NCBI GenBank assembly: GCA_031402355.1
Contig: JANNSG010000152.1
Location: forward strand, 1 to 25,991
Direction of reading: 5' to 3'
Origin: JACMNW01 sp031402355
GTDB taxonomy: Bacteria > Pseudomonadota > Alphaproteobacteria > Rhodobacterales > Rhodobacteraceae
DNA length: 25,991 nt
The position numbers and the translations under genes were made by a program. Positions 14,798-22,128 of this stretch are shown here, in pieces. Each line of letters begins with the position of its first letter. Within the stretch, counting starts at the first letter, position 1. Under the pieces are notes generated by a model. The model was not told the DNA's origin and searched no databases. It saw only the letters and a list, made by a program, of their open reading frames with translations.

Positions 14798-16284
14798 GGC
14801 AAGGCTGAAGTCAGGTCGGTCTGAATCGCCTCGGCCGCATGCTTGCCGGACAAGGCCGCCATCGGCACCCCGGCCCCCGGATGCGCGCCGCCGCCCGCCA
14901 GATACAGCCCCGGCAGCTGTGTTCGCGACCCCGGCCTGTGAAAGCTGGCCATCAGGCCGTGCGGACTGCGCCCATAGATCGCCCCCTGCGATCCCGGAAA
15001 CAGGGCGGCAAAGCCCTGTGGCGTCATCAAAGCCTGATCGGGGGGTTCCAGATCGAAGCTGAGACCAAAACTGGTCAGTTGGGGAAAGGTCTTGGCGCGA
15101 CATTCGGCGGCCTCATTTGGGAAAATACTGGTCTTGGCGGGGGCATTCATGATGATTTCAAACCGTTCCGGCCCGGTTGGCGCAGGCCCCTGTTGGCCGC
15201 GATCCTGCGCACAGACATACAAGGTTGCTTCATCCGGCATCCGGCCACCCGAAAGCGGGCCAAATTCCAGCATCGGGTCCGAGCCGAAAAAGACATTGTG
15301 ATGGGCCAGATCGAAGGGTTCTGGCGTCGCGGCAAACGACCAGACCCAGGCCGACAGACTGCGCGGATTGGCGGCAGTCGGGGCGAGGGCCTGTTGGGCT
15401 GCATTGCCAAGCAGCCCAGACAGCAATGCCGCCGGGTCACCGTTGAACACCACGGCATCTGACCTTGCTGCCGATCCGTCCGACAGGACCACTTCGCGCA
15501 CGCGGCCGGACTTGCGCAGAATCTGGGTTGCGGCAACACCAAAGCGCAGGGTGACGCCGACCCGCTGCGCCAGACCCGCCAAGGCGCGGGCAAGCAAATG
15601 CATGCCGCCTTGTACGGCCCAGACCCCTTGCGCCTCGGCATGCCAGATCAGTGCCAGTACTGCAGGCGATTGGTCAGGTGTGCCGCCGACATAGGTGGCA
15701 TATCGGCCGAATAACTGGCGCAGTCGCGGGTCGGAAAAGCTGCGTGCTAAGTGCTGTGCCAAGTTTCGGCGCGCTGACAAGGCGGGCCAGATGTCGGGGC
15801 GGCGCAATGCATTCAGGGCAATGCCTGCCAGATCGGGCCGCGCTGACTGCATCATCGGGGCGTTGAAAGCGGCATAAAGCCGGGCTGACTGGCGGTCGAA
15901 GCGCATAAACTCGGCTTCGGCCTTTGCGCCGGCGAAGGCGGCGATAGCGGCGGCACTTTGCGCGGCATCGGCGAACAGATCAAGCTGGCTGCCGTCGCGC
16001 CACCAGTGCCGGGCCAGCAAGGGCTGCGGAACCAGAGTGATGTGGTCTTCCAGCCGTTCACCGGCTGCGGCGAACAGATTATCAAACACCCCGCGCAGCG
16101 TCAGAACCGTTGGTCCGGCGTCCACTGGCCCCGCAAGCGTGGCCAGGCTGCGCATCTTGCCGCCGGGTGTGGCTGCGGCTTCGACCAAAGTCACATTCAT
16201 CCCGGCAATTGCCAAGCGAATCGCGGCGCATAGCCCACCGATGCCTGCCCCGATCACCACGATCTCTTGCGGAATCGTCTTCAT
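14725..16284 (-). CDS. crtD: 1-hydroxycarotenoid 3,4-desaturase (methoxyneurosporene dehydrogenase)
   Basis: A 519-residue FAD-dependent phytoene-desaturase-family enzyme. The N-terminus EIVVIGAGIGGLCAAIRLA is the dinucleotide-binding fold, followed by VEAAATPGGKMRS. The C-terminal LYLAGGGAHPGAGVPMAALSGKHAAEAI is the carotenoid-desaturase signature that binds FAD. The enzyme introduces the 3,4 double bond into 1-hydroxy carotenoids on the spheroidene branch. Assignment to CrtD rather than CrtI rests on its position between crtC and crtE and on overall sequence features such as GPTVLTLRGVFDNLF; both are in the same family. The ATG at 16284 fits the Rossmann fold. Transcription starts from the region shared with crtE, which holds two TGT-N12-ACA operators. 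The tail runs well into crtC. Confidence 0.93.
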   Translation of the reverse strand: MKTIPQEIVVIGAGIGGLCAAIRLAIAGMNVTLVEAAATPGGKMRSLATLAGPVDAGPTVLTLRGVFDNLFAAAGERLEDHITLVPQPLLARHWWRDGSQLDLFADAAQSAAAIAAFAGAKAEAEFMRFDRQSARLYAAFNAPMMQSARPDLAGIALNALRRPDIWPALSARRNLAQHLARSFSDPRLRQLFGRYATYVGGTPDQSPAVLALIWHAEAQGVWAVQGGMHLLARALAGLAQRVGVTLRFGVAATQILRKSGRVREVVLSDGSAARSDAVVFNGDPAALLSGLLGNAAQQALAPTAANPRSLSAWVWSFAATPEPFDLAHHNVFFGSDPMLEFGPLSGGRMPDEATLYVCAQDRGQQGPAPTGPERFEIIMNAPAKTSIFPNEAAECRAKTFPQLTSFGLSFDLEPPDQALMTPQGFAALFPGSQGAIYGRSPHGLMASFHRPGSRTQLPGLYLAGGGAHPGAGVPMAALSGKHAAEAIQTDLTSALPWHQTAMRGGMSMVSRLTGRVPSR

Positions 16285-16312
16285 GCCTGATTGTTGACTC
16301 GTGGATCGAAAC

Positions 16313-16330
16313 TGTCCAGTATGATTTACA
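16313..16330. promoter_or_regulatory. PpsR/CrtJ operator 1 (crtD-crtE)
   Basis: TGT at 16313-16315 and ACA at 16328-16330 enclose exactly 12 bases, the TGT-N12-ACA consensus of the photosynthesis repressor PpsR/CrtJ. It lies 28 bases before the crtD start and its centre is 24 bases from that of the second site, allowing the cooperative binding known for this regulator. Confidence 0.85.
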
Positions 16331-16336
16331 GTTGGG

Positions 16337-16354
16337 TGTCAAATATGCTTGACA
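16337..16354. promoter_or_regulatory. PpsR/CrtJ operator 2 (crtD-crtE) with -35-like ends
   Basis: TGTCAAATATGCTTGACA is TGT-N12-ACA and also carries TTGACA on the plus strand (16349-16354) and on the minus strand (16342-16337). Both would serve as -35 boxes of divergent promoters for crtE and crtD; matching -10 boxes are weak. Repressor binding would block both directions. Confidence 0.85.
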
Positions 16355-16401
16355 CTTGTGGAGCGGTCTACCGGGTTTGGCCGGAATACGGGAGCGGTCG
16401 G

Positions 16402-17286
16402 ATGTCAATCAATGAACGGCTTGATGCGGCGACCGCCTTGGTTTTGCAAAGGGCCATGGGTGGGGCAGATGCCCCGGCGAAACTGGCACAGGCTTTGCAC
16501 TATGCTGTTACCCCCGGTGGTGCACGGATCAGGCCGACGATTTTGTTAAGCGTGTCGATGGCCTGCGGCGATGATCGCCCAGAGTTGTCCGATGCCGCGG
16601 CGGTGGCGCTGGAGCTGATCCATTGTGCCAGCCTCGTACATGATGATCTGCCCTGTTTTGATGATGCTGATCTGCGTCGCGGCAAAGCCACGGTCCATCG
16701 TGCTTTTTCTGAGCCTTTGGCGGTATTGACCGGCGACAGCCTGATCGTGCTGGCGTTCGACGTGCTGGCGGCAGCTGCGGGTAAAGACGCGGACCGGGCG
16801 TTGCGGATGATCCGCGTCCTTTCAAGCCGGACCGGGATGCCGGGCGGCATTTGTGCGGGTCAGGGCTGGGAAAGCGAGGCGCAGGTCAATCTGTCAGCCT
16901 ATCACCGTGCCAAAACCGGGGCGTTGTTTATTGCCGCGACCCAGATGGGGGCCCTGGCCGCCGGACAAGACGCCGAACCATGGGAAGAACTTGGCGCGCG
17001 GATCGGCGAGGCATTTCAGGTGGCGGATGATTTGCGGGACGCACTTTATGACGCCGAGACGCTGGGCAAGCCGGCCAGTCAGGATGTTGCGCATGGCCGC
17101 CCGAACGCGGTCAGCGCGCTTGGCGTTCAGGGCGCTATCCGGCGGCTGAAGGATATTCTGGGTGGGGCCATCGCATCGATCCCGTCTTGCCCGGGTGAGG
17201 CTATGTTGGCAGATATGGTGCGACGCTATGCCGAACGGATGACCCCGGTTGCCCCTGCGCTGCAACAGGCAGAGACACGGCGGTAA
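16402..17286 (+). CDS. crtE: Geranylgeranyl diphosphate synthase
   Basis: A 294-residue trans-prenyltransferase that extends farnesyl diphosphate with isopentenyl diphosphate to the C20 precursor of both carotenoids and the bacteriochlorophyll tail. The first aspartate-rich motif reads HDDLPCFDDADLRRG (D81-D88) and the second QVADDLRDAL; GGARIRPTI and GKATVH complete the family pattern. ATG at 16402 is supported by GGGAG about 8 bases upstream and by the usual length near 290; an upstream in-frame ATG at 16291 overlaps the operator region and is unlikely. The stop is 1 base before the crtF start. Control is by the two operators between crtD and crtE. Confidence 0.95.
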   Translation: MSINERLDAATALVLQRAMGGADAPAKLAQALHYAVTPGGARIRPTILLSVSMACGDDRPELSDAAAVALELIHCASLVHDDLPCFDDADLRRGKATVHRAFSEPLAVLTGDSLIVLAFDVLAAAAGKDADRALRMIRVLSSRTGMPGGICAGQGWESEAQVNLSAYHRAKTGALFIAATQMGALAAGQDAEPWEELGARIGEAFQVADDLRDALYDAETLGKPASQDVAHGRPNAVSALGVQGAIRRLKDILGGAIASIPSCPGEAMLADMVRRYAERMTPVAPALQQAETRR

Positions 17287-17287
17287 C

Positions 17288-18406
17288 ATGGCCACCTCGC
17301 CCGGGGTTGCATTGGCCTGGCGCGCCTGGGCGATGGGTCGGGTGGCGTCGCGCGGGTTTCAGGCCTGGGCGGCGCGGATGCCGGTTTTGCGGCGGATCGC
17401 ACGGGCCGAGGGTGCGGCGCTGTTCGATATTGTCGCTGGGTTTGTCAATTCCCAAGTGCTGATGGCGCTGGTGGACTTGCGGGTCTTGCACCTGCTGCAG
17501 GACGGGCCGATGACGGTTCAGCAGATGTCGGGCCAGTGTTCGGTCCCGGTCGCGCGAATGCGGGTGCTATTGCAGGCGGGGGCCGGGCTTGGTCTTTTGC
17601 GGCGGCACCGCGACGGGCGCTTTAGCCTCGCAATGCGGGGGGCTGCCCTTCTGGGAGTTCCAGGATTGCAGGCGATGATACAACATCACCGGGCCCTTTA
17701 TGCCGATCTGGCTGATCCGGCCACCTTCCTGCGTGAGGGACAAGATACCCAGCTGGCGCGATTCTGGCCCTATGTGTTTGGCGCGGCCGGTGCGGTCGAC
17801 CCGCAGGTCACCGCGACCTATTCCGATCTTATGGCGCAAAGCCAAGTGCTGGTTGCCGAAGATACCTTGGCGATGATTGATCTTTCGGCAGCGTCGCGTC
17901 TGATGGATGTGGGGGGCGGCACGGGTGCTTTTCTGGCCGCAGTCGGGGTTGCCTATCCTGCGATTCGGCTGGATCTTTTCGATCTGCCGGTGGTGTTGCA
18001 AGGTGCCGGTCAGCGCCTTGCAAGTGCCGGGTTGTCCGACCGGGTCACGCTGCACCCCGGAAGTTTTCGCGATGATCCTTTGCCGCTGGGGGCCGACGTG
18101 ATCAGCCTGGTGCGGGTGCTTTACGACCATGACGATCCGACTGTGGCCAAGTTGCTGGCGGCGGCCCGTGCGGCTTTGCCCGCTGGCGGCAGGCTGATCG
18201 TATCTGAACCCATGTCGGGCGGGGCCAATCCTGATCGCGCAACAGATGTGTATTTTGCAATTTACACAATGGCCATGCAAACCGGACGGACCAGGTCACC
18301 AGAAGAGATCGCGGCGCTTCTGTTGGCCGCAGGGTTCACAAGTGTCTGTCAAAAAAAGGGATTTCGTCCGTTTGTGACATCCGTTGTGACGGCAGTTCGG
18401 GCCTGA
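17288..18406 (+). CDS. crtF: Hydroxyneurosporene/demethylspheroidene O-methyltransferase
   Basis: A 372-residue S-adenosylmethionine-dependent O-methyltransferase of the plant-caffeate-type family. An N-terminal winged-helix dimerisation part (LFDIVAGFVNSQVLMALVDLRVLHLLQDGP) precedes the catalytic domain, where LMDVGGGTGAFLAAV (about residues 205-218) is the cofactor loop, LFDLPVVL follows, and ISLVRVLYDHDDPTVAKLL holds the catalytic histidine region. It methylates the C-1 hydroxyl made by CrtC, the penultimate modification in the spheroidene pathway. The start at 17288, immediately after the crtE stop, gives MATSPGVALAWRAW, and coupling to crtE explains the absence of a separate promoter. 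About 130 bases separate it from bchC; that gap contains a promoter and two operators. Confidence 0.94.
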   Translation: MATSPGVALAWRAWAMGRVASRGFQAWAARMPVLRRIARAEGAALFDIVAGFVNSQVLMALVDLRVLHLLQDGPMTVQQMSGQCSVPVARMRVLLQAGAGLGLLRRHRDGRFSLAMRGAALLGVPGLQAMIQHHRALYADLADPATFLREGQDTQLARFWPYVFGAAGAVDPQVTATYSDLMAQSQVLVAEDTLAMIDLSAASRLMDVGGGTGAFLAAVGVAYPAIRLDLFDLPVVLQGAGQRLASAGLSDRVTLHPGSFRDDPLPLGADVISLVRVLYDHDDPTVAKLLAAARAALPAGGRLIVSEPMSGGANPDRATDVYFAIYTMAMQTGRTRSPEEIAALLLAAGFTSVCQKKGFRPFVTSVVTAVRA

Positions 18407-18429
18407 CTGCAAACAGAACTCGCAAATAG

Positions 18430-18447
18430 TGTCTATTTTGTTTGACA
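18430..18447 (+). promoter_or_regulatory. PpsR/CrtJ operator 1 (bchC)
   Basis: TGT (18430-18432), 12 bases, ACA (18445-18447): exact consensus. Its right arm is the TTGACA -35 box of the bchC promoter (18442-18447), so binding would occlude RNA polymerase. The second operator is centred 26 bases further on. Confidence 0.87.
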
Positions 18448-18469
18448 GTCAATTCTGTAAGTCTAGAAT
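18442..18469 (+). promoter_or_regulatory. bchC promoter (sigma-70 type)
   Basis: Perfect -35 TTGACA at 18442-18447 and TAGAAT (five of six) at 18464-18469, with a 16-base spacer, about 70 bases before the bchC start. Both elements fall inside the operator pair, the arrangement described for bchC in Rhodobacter. Confidence 0.75.
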
Positions 18470-18473
18470 GACA
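18456..18473 (+). promoter_or_regulatory. PpsR/CrtJ operator 2 (bchC)
   Basis: TGT (18456-18458), 12 bases, ACA (18471-18473): exact consensus, covering the -10 box. Together with operator 1 it makes a pair spanning the core promoter. Confidence 0.86.
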
Positions 18474-18538
18474 CAACGACATGAGCCTGCGGTTTGTTCC
18501 TTAAAAGAGACTCACGCAGCGCCACCCGGGGAGAGATT

Positions 18539-19495
18539 GTGAAAACCAGTGCCGTCATCTTGTCAGGTCCAAGAAACCTAGCGGTGGGGCAACTGTCGCT
18601 GGTGCCACCGGGACCAGCGGATGTCGTGGTACAGATCGGACATTCCGGCATTTCGACGGGCACTGAAAAATTGTTCTGGTCGGGCACAATGCCGCCATTT
18701 CCGGGCATGGGTTATCCCCTTGTTCCCGGCTATGAAGCCGAGGGCGAAGTTGTGGAGGCTGGGGCGCAATCTGGTTTCTGTGTCGGCGACCATGTTTTTG
18801 TTCCCGGTGCCAATTGCTTTGAGGCAACCGAAGCGGGCCCTGTACGTGGCCTGTTCGGGGCGGCCTCGCAAATGCTGGTGACAGCAGGCGCGCGGGTTAC
18901 CCGGATAGATGGCGGGCATGGCGCAGAGGGGGCACTGCTGGCTTTGGCCGCAACGGCCCGTCATGCGCTGGCCGGGTTTGACCGGGCTTTGCCGGATCTG
19001 ATCGTGGGTCACGGGGTTCTGGGCCGATTGCTGGCGCGGCTGACGCTTGCTGCCGGTGCGCCAGCGCCGACGGTCTGGGAGACAAATCTGGCGCGTCATG
19101 GCGGAGCAGAAGGCTATGCCGTTGTGCAGCCGGAAGATGACCCGCGCCGCGACTATGCCGCGATCTATGATGCATCCGGTGCTGCTGATTTGCTGAACAG
19201 CCTTATTGGCCGGATCAGGAAGGGTGGCGAGGTTGTGTTGGCAGGTTTCTACACGCAGCCGATCTCTTTTGCCTTTCCGCCGGCCTTTATGAAAGAAGCG
19301 CGGTTTAGAATTGCCGCCGAATGGGCTGTTGAAGACATGGAGGCAACCCGCCAACTGGTTGAGTCTGGTGCGCTTTCTCTGGCGGGGTTGATCACCCACA
19401 CCCGCCCTGCAGCCGATGCAACTGCGGCCTATGACACCGCATTTACCGACCCCGATTGCCTGAAAATGATACTTGACTGGAAGGGCCACGCATGA
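18539..19495 (+). CDS. bchC: 3-hydroxyethyl bacteriochlorophyllide a dehydrogenase
   Basis: A 318-residue medium-chain dehydrogenase-like protein that oxidises the 3-hydroxyethyl group to the 3-acetyl of bacteriochlorophyllide a. Landmarks include GHSGISTGTEKLFWSGTMPPFPGMGYPLVPGYEAEGEV and DLIVGHGVLGRLLARL (cofactor-binding region), then IYDASGAADLL. The GTG start at 18539 is chosen because GGGGAGAG sits just before it (18528-18535) and the family begins (M)KTSAVIL; the ATG-like upstream frame from 18494 adds 15 residues with no support. The stop overlaps bchX by 4 bases (ATGA). It is the first gene of the bchCXYZ-puf superoperon, controlled by the promoter and operators just upstream. Confidence 0.95.
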   Translation: MKTSAVILSGPRNLAVGQLSLVPPGPADVVVQIGHSGISTGTEKLFWSGTMPPFPGMGYPLVPGYEAEGEVVEAGAQSGFCVGDHVFVPGANCFEATEAGPVRGLFGAASQMLVTAGARVTRIDGGHGAEGALLALAATARHALAGFDRALPDLIVGHGVLGRLLARLTLAAGAPAPTVWETNLARHGGAEGYAVVQPEDDPRRDYAAIYDASGAADLLNSLIGRIRKGGEVVLAGFYTQPISFAFPPAFMKEARFRIAAEWAVEDMEATRQLVESGALSLAGLITHTRPAADATAAYDTAFTDPDCLKMILDWKGHA

Positions 19496-20496
19496 CGCTT
19501 GATATTCCAAATCTTAAGGACTTTGACCAGCGGCTGCGTGATGAGGCGCATGAAGAGCCCACGCTTGAAGTGCCGCAAGCACCACCCAGCAAGAAAACCC
19601 AGATCATCGCAATCTATGGCAAGGGCGGCATCGGCAAAAGCTTCACCCTGGCGAACCTGTCGCACATGATGGCGGAATTGGGCAAGCGGGTGCTGTTGAT
19701 CGGTTGCGACCCGAAGTCGGATACAACCAGCTTGCTTTTCGGCGGCAAGGCCTGCCCCACGATCATCGAAACGTCGTCAGCCAAGAAGCTGGCGGGTGAA
19801 GAGGTGAAGATAGGGGATGTCTGCTTCAAACGCGGCGGCGTTTTCGCGATGGAGCTTGGCGGCCCCGAAGTCGGGCGCGGCTGCGGCGGGCGCGGCATCA
19901 TTCATGGCTTTGAGTTGCTGGAAAAACTGGGATTCCACGACTGGGACTTTGACTATGTCTTGCTGGATTTTCTGGGCGATGTGGTCTGCGGCGGCTTCGG
20001 CCTGCCGATTGCGCGTGACATGGCGCAAAAGGTGATTCTTGTAGCGTCAAACGATCTGCAAAGCCTGTATGTCGCCAACAATGTCTGCTCTGCGGTGGAA
20101 TACTTCCGCAAGCTGGGCGGCAATGTCGGTATCGCGGGCTTGGTGATCAACAAGGATGATGGCACCGGAGAAGCGGCGGCTTTTGCAGAGTTGGTCAAGA
20201 TTCCAGTCCTTGCGGCGATTCCTCAAGACGACGATTTGCGCAAGAAGTCGGCGAATTATCAGATTGTCGGCACAAACCAAAGCCAATGGGGCGGCTTGTT
20301 CACAGCGCTGGCCGAAGCGGTTGCCATTGCACCGCCATTGCGACCAGCTCCCTTGACGCAAGATGGTTTGCTGGACCTGTTTTCTGCTGAAAGCACGGGC
20401 AAGGATTTTGTGCTGACACCGGCCACGGATGCCGACATGCGCGGGAAGCATGCGGTTCTCAAGAAATCTCTGGAAGTGGTTTATGACAATGCTTGA
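19492..20496 (+). CDS. bchX: Chlorophyllide a reductase iron-sulfur subunit X
   Basis: A 334-residue NifH/BchL-like ATPase. The P-loop YGKGGIGKS (residues 42-50) binds ATP, GCDPKSD follows, and the two cysteines that bridge a [4Fe-4S] cluster between monomers are C131 (GRGCGGRG) and C166 (GDVVCGGFG). An N-terminal tail of about 35 residues is typical of BchX compared with BchL. It passes electrons to the BchYZ catalytic component, which reduces the C7-C8 double bond of chlorophyllide a. It overlaps bchC by 4 bases. A 24-codon ORF begins 8 bases before its stop, and bchY begins 63 bases after the stop. Assignment is secure because the order bchC-X-Y-Z is conserved. Confidence 0.97.
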   Translation: MTLDIPNLKDFDQRLRDEAHEEPTLEVPQAPPSKKTQIIAIYGKGGIGKSFTLANLSHMMAELGKRVLLIGCDPKSDTTSLLFGGKACPTIIETSSAKKLAGEEVKIGDVCFKRGGVFAMELGGPEVGRGCGGRGIIHGFELLEKLGFHDWDFDYVLLDFLGDVVCGGFGLPIARDMAQKVILVASNDLQSLYVANNVCSAVEYFRKLGGNVGIAGLVINKDDGTGEAAAFAELVKIPVLAAIPQDDDLRKKSANYQIVGTNQSQWGGLFTALAEAVAIAPPLRPAPLTQDGLLDLFSAESTGKDFVLTPATDADMRGKHAVLKKSLEVVYDNA

Positions 20497-20563
20497 TCTG
20501 GATGCCTTGGCCTTTATCACCGCCGAACTTGCCCGCCTTTCCGCCAAAAAAGGCCAGAAATGA
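20489..20563 (+). CDS. Possible 24-codon ORF bridging bchX and bchY
   Basis: MLDLDALAFITAELARLSAK followed by KGQK and a stop. It begins inside the last codons of bchX in another frame and its TGA overlaps the bchY ATG (ATGA at 20560-20563). The arrangement would let ribosomes pass from bchX to bchY without a gap, so it could be a coupling peptide or a small real protein. No family is recognised and no ribosome site stands out, hence low confidence. Confidence 0.3.
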   Translation: MLDLDALAFITAELARLSAKKGQK

Positions 20564-22128
20564 GCGAGATCGGCTATGACAGCGCCCATCTGGCGCCGTT
20601 GACCCAACTCGGGGCAGATGATCTGCCCCCGTTGCAGGCCAGTGCGCCGGTTGACGGGATGGGGTGTCATGCCGGTGCTGCGACGATGGAGGCTGCTGCA
20701 CGGGCTGCGGGCAATTCCGATCTGCTTGATCAATATGCCCGTGATTACCCGCAAGGCCCGCATGACAAACCGCAAAGCATGTGCCCTGCCTTTGGCAGCC
20801 TGCGCGTGGGATTGCGGATGCGGCGGGTCGCAACGGTTCTTTCGGGATCGGCTTGCTGCGTCTATGGGTTGACGTTTGTGTCGCATTTCTATGGGGCGCG
20901 GCGGTCAGTTGGCTATGTGCCGTTCAATTCGGAAACGCTGGTGACCGGCAAGTTGTTTGAGGATATCCGCGACGCGGTTCACGAATTGGCCGACCCCGAG
21001 CGGAATGATGCCATTGTGGTGACCAATCTGTGTGTTCCCACCGCCAGCGGCGTGCCGTTGAAACTGCTGCCCAGTGAAATCAATGGGGTGCGGATCGTCG
21101 GTATCGACGTTCCGGGTTTTGGCATTCCGACACATGCAGAGGCCAAAGACGTGCTGGCAGGCGCGATGTTGAAATATGCCCGGGCCGAGATCGAGGCGGG
21201 GCCGGTTGCGGCGCCTGCATCGGGCAGGTCAGATCGGCCTACTGTTGCCCTGTTGGGCGAGATGTTTCCCGCCGATCCGATGATGCTGGGTGCGATGCTG
21301 GCGCCGATGGGGCTTGCCGCCGGACCAGTGGTGCCCTGCCGCGAATGGCGCGAGCTTTATGCGGCGCTGGATTGCGATGTGGTGGCGGCGATCCACCCGT
21401 TCTACACGGCGGCTGTGCGCGAATTTCAGACCGCTGGGCGCAAGATCGTAGGGTCAGCCCCGGTTGGCCATGACGGCACAGCAGCCTGGCTTGCCGCTAT
21501 TGGCGAGGCCTATAACGTTGATCCGGCCCTGATTGCGGCGGCACAGAATGCGTTTTTGCCTGCAATCAAGGCGGCGCTGGCCGCCAACCCGATCACCGGC
21601 ACGATTACCCTGTCTGGCTATGAGGGGTCTGAACTGCTGGTCGCGCGACTGCTGATCGAAAGCGGTGCAAACGTGCCCTATGTCGGAACCGCTTGCCCAA
21701 AGACACCTTGGTCGGCCCCTGATCTGGACTGGCTGGAGGCGCGCGGCGTCAAAGTGAAATTCCGCGCCTCGCTGGAAGATGATGCGTCAGCGATGATGGC
21801 GATCCGGCCCGATCTGGCGGTGGGGACGACACCTTTGGTTCAAAAGGCCAAGGAACTGGCGATACCGTCGCTGTATTTCACCAACCTGATCTCGGCGCGT
21901 CCTCTGATGGGGCCTGCGGGGGCGGGATCCCTTGGGCAAGTGGTCAACGCGGCCATTGCGGGCAAGGCCCGGATGCAGGGGATGAAGGAATTCTTTGAAG
22001 GCGTCGGTCACGGCGATACGGCGGGCATCTGGGAGGGAACACCCAATCTGCGGCCTGATTTCCGCGCGGCGCATCAAAAAAAGCTCGACAAGGCGGCGCG
22101 TGCTGCCAAGGCCGAGGAAATGATCTGA
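20560..22128 (+). CDS. bchY: Chlorophyllide a reductase subunit Y
   Basis: A 522-residue NifD/BchN-like subunit. The conserved core begins at QSMCPAFGSLRVGLRMRR (C75) and continues with VLSGSACCVYGLTFVSHFYGARRSVGYVPFNSETL (C99/C100) and VVTNLCVPTASGVPLKLLP (C158), cysteines that supply the [4Fe-4S] cluster ligands at the BchY/BchZ interface. With BchZ it forms the catalytic heterotetramer that reduces ring B of chlorophyllide a using electrons from BchX. The first 70 residues are a less conserved extension. ATG at 20560 overlaps the small ORF; the ribosome site is weak (AGGCC), so translation may depend on coupling. The last base of its stop is the first base of bchZ. Confidence 0.96.
   Translation: MSEIGYDSAHLAPLTQLGADDLPPLQASAPVDGMGCHAGAATMEAAARAAGNSDLLDQYARDYPQGPHDKPQSMCPAFGSLRVGLRMRRVATVLSGSACCVYGLTFVSHFYGARRSVGYVPFNSETLVTGKLFEDIRDAVHELADPERNDAIVVTNLCVPTASGVPLKLLPSEINGVRIVGIDVPGFGIPTHAEAKDVLAGAMLKYARAEIEAGPVAAPASGRSDRPTVALLGEMFPADPMMLGAMLAPMGLAAGPVVPCREWRELYAALDCDVVAAIHPFYTAAVREFQTAGRKIVGSAPVGHDGTAAWLAAIGEAYNVDPALIAAAQNAFLPAIKAALAANPITGTITLSGYEGSELLVARLLIESGANVPYVGTACPKTPWSAPDLDWLEARGVKVKFRASLEDDASAMMAIRPDLAVGTTPLVQKAKELAIPSLYFTNLISARPLMGPAGAGSLGQVVNAAIAGKARMQGMKEFFEGVGHGDTAGIWEGTPNLRPDFRAAHQKKLDKAARAAKAEEMI

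Noticed and set aside
14797..15103. N-terminal extension of crtC to an ATG at 15103 (403 residues)
   Set aside because: It would run through about 380 bases of crtD and add 102 low-complexity residues absent from the CrtC family; the GTG at 14797 is more reasonable.
16355..16401. Complete sigma-70 promoter for crtE
   Set aside because: The -35 TTGACA is perfect, but no acceptable -10 box exists 16-18 bases downstream, so only the -35 element is reported with the operator.
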